Position numbers and translations under genes: made by a program. This document shows positions 7,911 to 15,148 of a DNA stretch of 27,715 bases, in pieces. Every line of letters begins with the position of its first letter. Positions within the stretch are counted from its first letter, which is position 1. Under the pieces are notes generated by a model. The model searched no databases. It was not told the origin of the DNA and saw only the letters and a list, made by a program, of their open reading frames with translations. Source of the stretch: Clostridiales bacterium. GTDB lineage: Bacteria > Bacillota > Clostridia > TANB77 > CAG-508. The stretch is taken from positions 1-27,715 of the forward strand of contig DNVW01000017.1 in the NCBI GenBank assembly GCA_003507395.1, written 5' to 3'.

Positions 7911-8984
7911 GTGGAAGAGCAAAAAATATCATTTTGGAAAAGAATAATTATATCTATAAAAAATATTGAGCAATACCAAATTTTAGCTGGAGAAAGCACA
8001 AAAAGTGCAATTAAATATCTTTTAAAATTAATGGTGGTTTTTACATTAGTAGTTGCAGGTGCTATAACAATAAAGTTTAATAATGCTGTTAATAATTTTA
8101 AAACTTTTATAGAACAGGATGTAGCAGAGCTAATATTTAAAGATAATGTACTAAATGTTAAGGCAAAAAAAGAAGACGAAACTTTAATAGTATATAAAGT
8201 AGAAGATATGGACATTAAAATAATGTTTGATACAAGTGAAATTTCACAAGAAAAAACGGAGGAGTATACTAATGATATAAAACAGGAATTTAATGGGATA
8301 ATATTTTTAAAAGATAGAATAATTATGAAAAATCAAATGACAAATATACCTTCAACATATAATTACTCTGATATAACTAGTCAATATAATATAAATATGA
8401 TACAAAAGCAAGATATAATAAATGCTTTATCTAACCAAAATCTTTTTACAATATGTAGTATATTTTTTATGACAATGTTTATATATTTGTATATAATTTA
8501 TCTTTCTAGTGTATTGATAGATGCATTAGTACTAGCTCTTTTAGGTTATATAACTTCTACAATTTTGAAAGTAAGACTAAAGGTTAGTGCATTATATAAT
8601 ATAGCAGTATATGCTTTAACATTACCAATAATATTAAATTTAATGTATATAATAATAAATATGTTTACAGGATTTACAGTTAAATATTTTCAGGTCATGT
8701 ATACAGCAATTTCATATATATATGTCATCTCATCAATATTAATAATAAAATCAGATGTGATAAAAAAACAGAGAGAACTTATGAAAATAATGAGTGAACA
8801 GGAAAAAGTTAAAGAAGAAATTGCTAGAAAAGAGCGAGAAAAGAAGGAACAAGAAGAAAAAGAAAGAATAAGAAAAAGAGACGAAGAAGAAAGCGAAAAA
8901 GAACAAAAAGAGAATGCAACTAAAAAGAAAAAAGCAAAAAAAGAAACAGATGTAGGAGAACAACCTGAAGGGACAAATGCATGA
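7911..8984 (+). CDS. DUF1189 family membrane protein with charged C-terminal coil
   Basis: A 357-residue protein from the GTG at 7911, preceded by AAAGGAG (7897-7902) with eight bases of spacing; an in-frame TTG at 7884 lies inside cysS and lacks a site. One membrane segment lies at about 34-55, followed by an extracytoplasmic region of about 120 residues and four hydrophobic segments (about 178-197, 200-218, 227-250 and 258-280), the DUF1189 layout. Residues 284-345 form a very highly charged Lys/Glu/Arg coil that probably faces the cytoplasm. DUF1189 has no established biochemical role that I know. The gene ends 18 bases before ftsH, and it could be a partner or substrate of that protease, but this is inference from position only. 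Confidence 0.75.
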   Translation: MEEQKISFWKRIIISIKNIEQYQILAGESTKSAIKYLLKLMVVFTLVVAGAITIKFNNAVNNFKTFIEQDVAELIFKDNVLNVKAKKEDETLIVYKVEDMDIKIMFDTSEISQEKTEEYTNDIKQEFNGIIFLKDRIIMKNQMTNIPSTYNYSDITSQYNINMIQKQDIINALSNQNLFTICSIFFMTMFIYLYIIYLSSVLIDALVLALLGYITSTILKVRLKVSALYNIAVYALTLPIILNLMYIIINMFTGFTVKYFQVMYTAISYIYVISSILIIKSDVIKKQRELMKIMSEQEKVKEEIARKEREKKEQEEKERIRKRDEEESEKEQKENATKKKKAKKETDVGEQPEGTNA

Positions 8985-9002
8985 CAAGAAAGGGGAAACA
9001 AA

Positions 9003-10799
9003 ATGAACAAAGATAAAGAAAGAGAAAAAAAGAAAAAAATTATATATATAATTTTAGCAGTAGTGTTACTAACTGCTATATTTGCAGTACTTGGAATATA
9101 TTTATTTAACTCTAATAATAAAAATAAGGAAAATGAATTAGCTTATACAGACCTAATAAAAGAAATTAATGATGGGACAGTAGAAGAAATAGAAATGACA
9201 GTAGGAAGCAATACAGTTAAAACAAAACTAAAAAACGTGGAAGAAAAGAAAATTACCAATGTTCCAAGTACACAAGCGTTTATAGAATTAATACAAAAAG
9301 AAAAAGTGGAAAAAAATAATGACATAAAATTAAATCAAAAACAGCAAAATGTGTTTATAAGGGTATTAAGTTCACTATATGGAATTTTGCCAACAATAAT
9401 GATAGTGGTGTTGTTCTATTTAGTTTTAAAAATGCAGGGCTTGGGCGATAAGAGTAAAGTTTATGACTCGGAAACAAGCAATTCAAAAATTAAATTTGAA
9501 GATGTGGCAGGACTAGAAGAGGAAAAACAAGAACTAATAGAAATAGTAGATTTTTTAAAAAATCCAAAAAGATTTTACGAAATGGGTGCAAAAATTCCCA
9601 GAGGAGTATTACTTTGTGGTAAACCAGGAACAGGAAAGACTTTAATAGCAAAAGCAATAGCAGGAGAGGCTGATGTTCCATTTATATCTATGAGTGGTTC
9701 AGAATTTATAGAAATGTTTGCTGGTTTGGGAGCATCGAGAGTTAGAAAACTATTTGAAAAGGCTAAAAAAATATCACCTTGCATAGTATTTATAGATGAA
9801 ATAGATGCGATAGGAGAAAGAAGAACTACAGGAAATGGTGCAGAAACAGAGAATAATCAAACATTAAATCAATTGTTAGTAGAAATGGATGGATTTGATA
9901 CAGAAGAGACTATAATTGTTTTAGCAGCGACAAATAGACCAGAAATGTTAGATAAAGCGTTGTTGAGACCGGGAAGATTTGATAGGCAAATAACAATAGC
10001 TCTTCCAGACTTAAATGGAAGAGAAGCTATTTTAAAAATACATGCAAAAGGAAAGAAATTTGCAGAAGATGTTAATTTGAGAAGTATAGCAGAGGATACA
10101 GCTGGATTTTCAGGAGCTGAACTGGCAAATATTTTAAATGAGTCAGCAATAATAGCAACTATAAAAGAACATAAATCAATCACAAACAATGATATAGAAG
10201 AAGCTGTAAAAAAAGTAACAGTAGGCTTAGAAAAACAAAGCAGAGTTGTATCAGATAAAGACAAAAGATTAACAGCATATCACGAAGCAGGACATGCAAT
10301 AGTAAGTAGCCAATTAGAAACACAAAAAGATATTAAAGAAGTATCTATTATACCAAGAGGTGTAGCAGGAGGTTACACAATGTATAAAACAAATGAAGAT
10401 AAATATTACATTTCTAAAACAGAAATGGAGGAAAAATTGGTATCTTTATTAGGTGGACGAGCTGCCGAAAAAATTGCACTAAATGATATATCAACTGGAG
10501 CAAGTAATGATATAGAAGTAGCTACTCAAATAGCGAAGGATATGATAACTAAATATGGAATGAGTGAGACATTAGGGCCAATATCAATAGATACAGAAAA
10601 AGATCCATATGAATTACAACTTTTAGGAGAAAAATTTGGAGATGCAATAGGTGCAGAAGTAAAAATAATGATAGATACAGCATATGCAAGAGCACAAACA
10701 ATATTAATAAACAATATGCCAAAATTGGATAAGGTAGCAGAAAGACTATTAGAAAAAGAAATAATATCAGCAGAAGAATTTCAAGAATTAATAAAATAA
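9003..10799 (+). CDS. ftsH: FtsH-type ATP-dependent membrane zinc metalloprotease
   Basis: A 598-residue AAA+ protease. Two membrane segments (about 13-35 and 117-146) flank an extracytoplasmic domain. The AAA module has Walker A GKPGTGKT (206-213), Walker B IVFIDEID (261-268) and the second region of homology AATNRPEMLDKALLRPGRFD. The M41 protease module has HEAGH (427-431) and the third zinc ligand D503 in STGASNDIEVAT, so catalysis should be intact. Family members degrade misfolded or unassembled membrane proteins and some regulators. Two deviations stand out: Lys in place of the second Gly/Pro of the usual GPPGTGKT, and a pore loop MFAGLG instead of MFVGVG. The C-terminal tail is short. 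It could be a specialised paralogue rather than the cell's main FtsH. AAGGGG precedes the ATG. Confidence 0.92.
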   Translation: MNKDKEREKKKKIIYIILAVVLLTAIFAVLGIYLFNSNNKNKENELAYTDLIKEINDGTVEEIEMTVGSNTVKTKLKNVEEKKITNVPSTQAFIELIQKEKVEKNNDIKLNQKQQNVFIRVLSSLYGILPTIMIVVLFYLVLKMQGLGDKSKVYDSETSNSKIKFEDVAGLEEEKQELIEIVDFLKNPKRFYEMGAKIPRGVLLCGKPGTGKTLIAKAIAGEADVPFISMSGSEFIEMFAGLGASRVRKLFEKAKKISPCIVFIDEIDAIGERRTTGNGAETENNQTLNQLLVEMDGFDTEETIIVLAATNRPEMLDKALLRPGRFDRQITIALPDLNGREAILKIHAKGKKFAEDVNLRSIAEDTAGFSGAELANILNESAIIATIKEHKSITNNDIEEAVKKVTVGLEKQSRVVSDKDKRLTAYHEAGHAIVSSQLETQKDIKEVSIIPRGVAGGYTMYKTNEDKYYISKTEMEEKLVSLLGGRAAEKIALNDISTGASNDIEVATQIAKDMITKYGMSETLGPISIDTEKDPYELQLLGEKFGDAIGAEVKIMIDTAYARAQTILINNMPKLDKVAERLLEKEIISAEEFQELIK

Positions 10800-10803
10800 T
10801 GTT

Positions 10804-10856
10804 AATAAGGACGGAGATTCTGACAATATATTATTGTCAGAATCTCCGTCATTATT
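10804..10856. terminator. Long perfect hairpin between convergent genes, probable bidirectional terminator
   Basis: The arm 10811-10828 (ACGGAGATTCTGACAATA) is perfectly complementary to 10832-10849, leaving only TAT as a loop. One further G-C pair (10810/10850) and, after a mismatch, AATAA/TTATT extend the stem. It lies exactly between the stop of ftsH and the stop of the minus-strand acyltransferase gene, as expected for a shared terminator. No proper U-tract follows on either strand, so it may work as an RNA-end stabiliser or a barrier to antisense transcription instead. Confidence 0.65.
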
Positions 10857-10862
10857 GATAAA

Positions 10863-11714
10863 TCATATTAAATCTTCCACTTTTTCAATATTATCTTCTA
10901 AAAGTTCAGGTTTTTTAATATATTTTTTAAATAATTTTATAGAGTTTGCAAAATAATATCCATCACAGATTCTTTCATCACAAACAATAGAAAAAGAAAT
11001 ACACTTTTCTTCTTTTATATTTTCATCATCATATATATAACTTTTTTTCTTTTTGCCCATTGCCATAAAAATACTAGTAGTTCCAAAGTTGTAAATGTGA
11101 TGATAAATAGAATCAATACCAAGAGATGCTACATTTGTAAGAAAAGCAGAGGTGTGGAAAGGGCTGGCATCTATAATTTTCCTAGGTAGAAGGCCTCTGT
11201 TATCTAAAAACATAAATAAATTAACAGAAAGTTTTAATAGCCAATTTGGAATGACAGATAATGCTTTTGCTAAACTATCTGTACTATTAGAATTTAAGTC
11301 AGATTTATTTTCTGAAATTGCTGAAAGTAGTTTATCATTTATCTCAAAAATATTTTCATTCCCTGTAAAAGGTAATTTTATTGTTGTTTCAATACCCTCA
11401 TCAGACAATTCTTTTTTTATTGCTAAAGATATAAAAATATTATTTCTAGAATAAGTAGTACCATTCATAACAAACCTGTTTAACTTAGGTCTTTGTGAAA
11501 TAAGCCTAATTAAGGCAGCATATATTATACTCATATAAGATAATTTAATTCCTTGTTCAGCTTTTTTATCAATATATTCATCAAGAGCCGTAATAGAAAT
11601 ATCTTCTGAATAATATACCTGAGAATCATTTCTTTTTTTCATTATATGTGGAATTAATTTGAAAAATGGTGGAATATTTTTTACCTTTTTACCATCACTC
11701 CTATATCCAAACAT
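10863..11714 (-). CDS. Standalone 2-oxoacid dehydrogenase E2-like acyltransferase domain protein
   Basis: A 283-residue protein resembling the catalytic (CAT-like) domain of E2 acyltransferases, without a lipoyl or E1/E3-binding domain. Recognisable parts are the N-terminal RSDGKKVKNIPPFFKLIPHI and RNDSQVYYSEDI, the core YMSIIYAALIRLI, a membrane-like helix near 158-172, and the C-terminal VCDERICDGYYFANSIKLF. That last motif aligns with DHRxxDG of true E2 enzymes, but the catalytic His is Glu247, so normal acyl transfer is doubtful. I recall related stand-alone proteins in Clostridia; their function is not established. No E1, E3 or lipoate genes are nearby. The start at 11714 follows a perfect AGGAGG, 36 bases after the DUF2752 gene. 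Confidence 0.7.
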   Translation of the reverse strand: MFGYRSDGKKVKNIPPFFKLIPHIMKKRNDSQVYYSEDISITALDEYIDKKAEQGIKLSYMSIIYAALIRLISQRPKLNRFVMNGTTYSRNNIFISLAIKKELSDEGIETTIKLPFTGNENIFEINDKLLSAISENKSDLNSNSTDSLAKALSVIPNWLLKLSVNLFMFLDNRGLLPRKIIDASPFHTSAFLTNVASLGIDSIYHHIYNFGTTSIFMAMGKKKKSYIYDDENIKEEKCISFSIVCDERICDGYYFANSIKLFKKYIKKPELLEDNIEKVEDLI

Positions 11715-11750
11715 AGAATTTTCCTCCTATCAAAAAACAAATGTCAAAAT

Positions 11751-12107
11751 TTATTTTATATTATTAAAAATAAAACTTATAAATAATATACTAAAGATAA
11801 ATATATAATGATCTGAAAAATAATTTAGTAGTTGAGGAATAAAGCTAAATTGATTTTTAAAGATATCATATATCAATCTAAAAACAAAATAAATTATAAA
11901 AATAAATAAAGGTATTGATAATAAATTGTAGTTAACGGCATCTAAAAAATGAAGATGCAAAATACTATAAAAAGCCCTTGTCATACCACAAGCTGGACAA
12001 GAAATGCCAGTAACCTGTTTAAAAAGACAAACTACTGGCAAAAATTGTACTACAATAAAAAATAAAAATAATATTAATAAAATATATATATTTTTTATTC
12101 TATTCAT
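11751..12107 (-). CDS. DUF2752 small membrane protein
   Basis: A 118-residue integral membrane protein. The signature of the family is visible as TGISCPACGMTRAFYSILH at residues 33-51, with the CPxCG pair probably at a membrane surface. Hydrophobic segments lie at about 7-30, 62-85 and 98-115. DUF2752 has no established molecular function; the cysteine pair could bind metal or be redox-active, which is inference. The start is 2 bases after the stop of the upstream TM2 gene, so the two are almost certainly translated from one mRNA. The pairing of DUF2752 with TM2-domain proteins recurs in Gram-positive genomes. Confidence 0.8.
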   Translation of the reverse strand: MNRIKNIYILLILFLFFIVVQFLPVVCLFKQVTGISCPACGMTRAFYSILHLHFLDAVNYNLLSIPLFIFIIYFVFRLIYDIFKNQFSFIPQLLNYFSDHYIFIFSILFISFIFNNIK

Positions 12108-12109
12108 AA

Positions 12110-12454
12110 TTAATCTTTTAATGGAATACCTTGTGCATCAGTATTTATAGATCCAGTTAAAATTAATATTCCTTCAACAAATCCCCAAAGACTACCAATT
12201 CCACAAGTAACAATAGTTACAATAATTTGAGCAATACCTTTTCCAGTAAAACCTAAATAAAAGTTATGAATTCCCCAACCACCTAAAAATATACCTAATA
12301 AACCAGCGGCTAATTTAGATTTGGATTCTGGAGTCACAGTGCTACTATTTGATGTAGTATTTTGAGTTGCTTGTTGTGCATTAGCATTTTTAGCACAGTC
12401 TTCACAAAGTTCTTGACCATCATCTATGGGTTTACCACATTGCTTACAAAACAT
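12110..12454 (-). CDS. TM2-domain membrane protein with N-terminal zinc ribbon
   Basis: A 114-residue protein. The N-terminus is a zinc ribbon with C3-x2-C6 and C17-x2-C20 (FCKQCGKPIDDGQELCEDC). A Ser/Thr/Gln linker follows to about residue 46, then a TM2 domain: LAAGLLGIFLGGWGIHNFYL, the conserved GKGIAQIIVTIVTCGIGSLWG turn and a second membrane helix. TM2 proteins are widespread and mostly uncharacterised. The AAAGGAGG site directly upstream is strong. It is the first gene of the minus-strand group and has its own promoter. Confidence 0.85.
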   Translation of the reverse strand: MFCKQCGKPIDDGQELCEDCAKNANAQQATQNTTSNSSTVTPESKSKLAAGLLGIFLGGWGIHNFYLGFTGKGIAQIIVTIVTCGIGSLWGFVEGILILTGSINTDAQGIPLKD

Positions 12455-12487
12455 AATGTTTCCTCCTTTATTTTTTTATACATTTTA

Positions 12488-12515
12488 ATTATACAATATT
12501 CTACAATTTTTGCAA
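12488..12515 (-). promoter_or_regulatory. Sigma-A promoter for the TM2/DUF2752/E2-like operon
   Basis: Read on the minus strand, TTGCAA (12510-12515) and TATAAT (12488-12493) are 16 bp apart, and the TM2 start codon lies about 34 bases downstream of the -10 box. It fires away from murB, so the intergenic region 12455-12661 is a divergent promoter region. Confidence 0.55.
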
Positions 12516-12570
12516 GAGATTTTCTAATTTTTTGTTTATAAATGATATGGTAATATATTGAAATTTAGAA

Positions 12571-12599
12571 TAAAATTAAATTTAAGAAATTTAATTTTA
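12571..12599. repeat. AT-only palindrome between divergent promoters
   Basis: AAAATTAAATTT (12572-12583) and AAATTTAATTTT (12587-12598) are perfect inverted copies with a three-base centre AAG, extended by one T-A pair. It lies just upstream of the murB -35 box and about 55 bases from the TM2 -35 box. It could be an operator or an UP-like element, but a sequence of only A and T forms such palindromes easily. Confidence 0.35.
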
Positions 12600-12603
12600 A
12601 ATG

Positions 12604-12632
12604 TTGTAATATAATTATAAAAATGATAAAAT
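12604..12632 (+). promoter_or_regulatory. Sigma-A promoter for murB and the downstream group
   Basis: TTGTAA (12604-12609) and TAAAAT (12627-12632) are separated by 17 bp. Transcription would start near 12639, leaving a leader of about 23 bases with AGAAAGGA at 12646-12653 before the murB ATG. Confidence 0.5.
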
Positions 12633-12661
12633 CTGTTTTGAAAAAAGAAAGGAATTTTATA

Positions 12662-13573
12662 ATGGAAGAATTATATAGTATATTAATTAAAAATATACCA
12701 GAACAAAATATATATTTAAATGAGCCAATGAACAAACATACATCATTTAGAATTGGTGGTAGTGCAGATATATTTATTAAAATAAACACGCAAGAAGAAT
12801 TAAAATATATTTTAAAGGTAGTACAAAATGAAAGAATACCATTAACAATAATTGGAAATGGAACAAACATACTAGTAAGAGATAATGGAATAAGAGGAAT
12901 TGTTGCTAAAATAAACATACAAAAATTCGAAATAGAAACAACTGGTGAAGATGTAATAGTAACATTAGGAGCAGGAGAACCTTTAGGCAAAGTTGCTCAA
13001 AATCTTGTCAAACACTCTATTCAAGGATTTGAGTTTGCTTCTGGCATACCAGGGACAATAGGCGGAGCAATAAAAATGAATGCAGGAGCTTATGGAGGAG
13101 AATTTAAAGATATAGTTAAAGATGTAACATATATGGATGCAGTTGGAAATATTGAAACAATACAAAATAACGAATGTAATTTTTCATATAGACATAGCTT
13201 ATTTTCAAACAAAAATTATATAATTTTAGAAGCGACACTAATGCTACAAAAAGGAAATATTAATGATATAAAAAGCAAAATGGAAGAATATGCAGAAAGT
13301 AGAAGAACAAAACAACCAATAAATATGCCAAGTGCAGGTAGTACATTTAAAAGAGGAGAAGACTATATAACAGCCAAATTAATAGATGAATGTGGACTAA
13401 AAGGATATAGCATAGGAGATGCAGAGGTGTCTAATATTCATGCAGGATTTGTTGTAAATAAAGGAAATGCAACAGCAAAAGAAATATTAGAATTAATAGA
13501 GCATATAAAGTGTGAAGTATATAAAAAATTTAATAAAAAAATAGAATTAGAAATTCAAATTTTAGGAGAGTAG
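12662..13573 (+). CDS. murB: MurB: UDP-N-acetylenolpyruvoylglucosamine reductase
   Basis: FAD-dependent enzyme that reduces UDP-GlcNAc-enolpyruvate to UDP-MurNAc with NADPH, the second committed cytoplasmic step of peptidoglycan synthesis. Length 303 residues, typical of type II MurB. Visible: TSFRIGGSADIF (27-38), the FAD-binding GNGTNILVRDNGIRG (65-79), GIPGTIGGAIKMNAGAYGGE (128-147), catalytic R177 in SYRHSLF, S227 in PSAGSTFKR and E297 near the C-terminus (IELEIQILGE). The start is ATG 12662, eight bases after AGAAAGGA; an ATG at 12623 overlaps the promoter -10 box and is rejected. It stops 9 bases before yvcK, so the two are translated from one mRNA. Confidence 0.96.
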   Translation: MEELYSILIKNIPEQNIYLNEPMNKHTSFRIGGSADIFIKINTQEELKYILKVVQNERIPLTIIGNGTNILVRDNGIRGIVAKINIQKFEIETTGEDVIVTLGAGEPLGKVAQNLVKHSIQGFEFASGIPGTIGGAIKMNAGAYGGEFKDIVKDVTYMDAVGNIETIQNNECNFSYRHSLFSNKNYIILEATLMLQKGNINDIKSKMEEYAESRRTKQPINMPSAGSTFKRGEDYITAKLIDECGLKGYSIGDAEVSNIHAGFVVNKGNATAKEILELIEHIKCEVYKKFNKKIELEIQILGE

Positions 13574-13582
13574 GAGAAAAAA

Positions 13583-15124
13583 ATGAAGGGCTTTTTTAGA
13601 TGGTTTAAATCAGGTGCAAAAATGAAAAGATGGATATTAATAATATTATTAGGGGTAACGCTTTGCTGTTATGGAATGATGAAAATACTAACAGGAAAAG
13701 AGTTAGAATTTATAGAATTATCAAAGATAATTGCTATATTTGTGATAGGATTTGTTTTACTTATTGTTGGAATAATATCAATTCAAAAAAGAACGTTAGA
13801 GCTACTAGTAGCAGAATCCGATAAAAGAAATAGCAGAAAAGATGGAGAAATAAAATCTTTAATATTTAATAAAAAAGTTTATAATCAAGGACCCAAAATA
13901 GTTGCAATAGGTGGAGGTACAGGTTTAAATTCCGTGCTAAGAGGATTGAAACATTATACAGATAATATAACAGCAATTGTAACAGTATCAGATTATGGAG
14001 AGCAAATAACAGACTCTAGGAAGATGCTAGAAACTATGCCACTAGATGACATAAAACAGAGCCTAATAGCATTATCTACAAATGAAGATGCAATGGGAGG
14101 CTTGCTAAACTATAAATTCAATACAGGAAAACTAAAATCACTTTCATTTGGAGATATATATTTATTAGGAATGAAAGAGTTATATGGTGATTTTGCAGAA
14201 TCTATAAAACAATCAAAAGAAGTATTAAATATAACAGGAAAAGTGTTGCCGGTAACATTAGAAGAAATAAAAATATGTGCAGAATTAGAAGATGGCACAA
14301 TTATAGAAAATAGAGAAAAAATACCAGAAGAGGTTACAAATAGAATTAGCAAAATAAATAGAATATTTATAAATCCAACAAATTGTAGACCAGCTCCAGG
14401 AGTATTAGAAGCAATACAAGAAGCAGATGCTATAATAATTGGACCAGGAAGTTTATATACAAATGTTATACCAAACTTATTAGTAAAAGGAGTAACAAAA
14501 GCTATTAAAGAAAGCAAAGCTTTTAAAATATATGTAAGCAATCTAATGACAGAACCAGGTCAGACCGATTCTTATAGTTTATCTGATCATATAAAAGCAA
14601 TTAAAGAACATGTAGGAGAAGGAGTAATAGATTATTGCATATATGATACAGGTGAAATTGTTCCAGAATTCATAAGAAAATACAATATGGAAGGACAGGA
14701 TTTAGTTGAAATAGATATTTCAAAAGCAAAAGCAGAAGGTGTAAATTTAATGCAAAGAGATATATCTTATGTTAAAGACGGATTTGTACGTCATAATCCA
14801 GATGCAATAGCTGCTTCTGTAATTCAACTAATATGTGATGATTTGAAATTTAATGATATGCAAAATAATACACAATATATGATGTTAAACGACAAATTAA
14901 AAGATGCTAAAAAATCATTAAAACAAGAGCAAAAGAGCAAGCCGAAAGTAAAAGAAAGAGTTCCAAGAGGAAAAAGTAAGTTTTATAAAAAATATCAAGA
15001 TAGGATAAAGTCAATACAAGAAGCGGAAGTTAAGGAAAAGGAAAGAGAAAAGAAAAGAGCAATGCCCAAAAAAGGAAGAAAGAAAAAAGACGAGTCAAAG
15101 ATAGAAATTAAACCACTAAGATAA
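13583..15124 (+). CDS. yvcK: YvcK/CofD-like protein (gluconeogenesis factor family), membrane-anchored
   Basis: A 513-residue CofD-like fold protein. In Bacillus, YvcK binds nucleotide sugars, is needed for growth on gluconeogenic carbon sources and affects cell-wall enzyme placement. This copy has two N-terminal membrane segments (about 17-35 and 47-67), the glycine loop GGGTGLNSVLRGL (110-122), then VTVSDYGEQITDSR where most members have a VADDGGSSG-type sequence. The later core is well kept: SLSFGDIYLLGM, INPTNCRPAPGVLEAI, ADAIIIGPGSLYTNVIPNLL, SNLMTEPGQTDSYS. From about 445 it becomes a Lys/Arg-rich tail. AGGAGA precedes the ATG. It follows murB directly and precedes a glycogen debranching gene; rapZ and whiA, its usual partners, are not here. 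Confidence 0.85.
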   Translation: MKGFFRWFKSGAKMKRWILIILLGVTLCCYGMMKILTGKELEFIELSKIIAIFVIGFVLLIVGIISIQKRTLELLVAESDKRNSRKDGEIKSLIFNKKVYNQGPKIVAIGGGTGLNSVLRGLKHYTDNITAIVTVSDYGEQITDSRKMLETMPLDDIKQSLIALSTNEDAMGGLLNYKFNTGKLKSLSFGDIYLLGMKELYGDFAESIKQSKEVLNITGKVLPVTLEEIKICAELEDGTIIENREKIPEEVTNRISKINRIFINPTNCRPAPGVLEAIQEADAIIIGPGSLYTNVIPNLLVKGVTKAIKESKAFKIYVSNLMTEPGQTDSYSLSDHIKAIKEHVGEGVIDYCIYDTGEIVPEFIRKYNMEGQDLVEIDISKAKAEGVNLMQRDISYVKDGFVRHNPDAIAASVIQLICDDLKFNDMQNNTQYMMLNDKLKDAKKSLKQEQKSKPKVKERVPRGKSKFYKKYQDRIKSIQEAEVKEKEREKKRAMPKKGRKKKDESKIEIKPLR

Positions 15125-15148
15125 AATATATTAGAAGGGAACGTAGAA

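Noticed and set aside
9869..10264. Minus-strand open frame opposite ftsH
   Set aside because: It is antisense to the highly conserved AAA module, has no ribosome binding site and its composition is that of a mirrored coding strand.
11152..11454. Plus-strand open frame opposite the E2-like gene
   Set aside because: The minus-strand gene has clear family motifs and a perfect AGGAGG site; this frame has neither.
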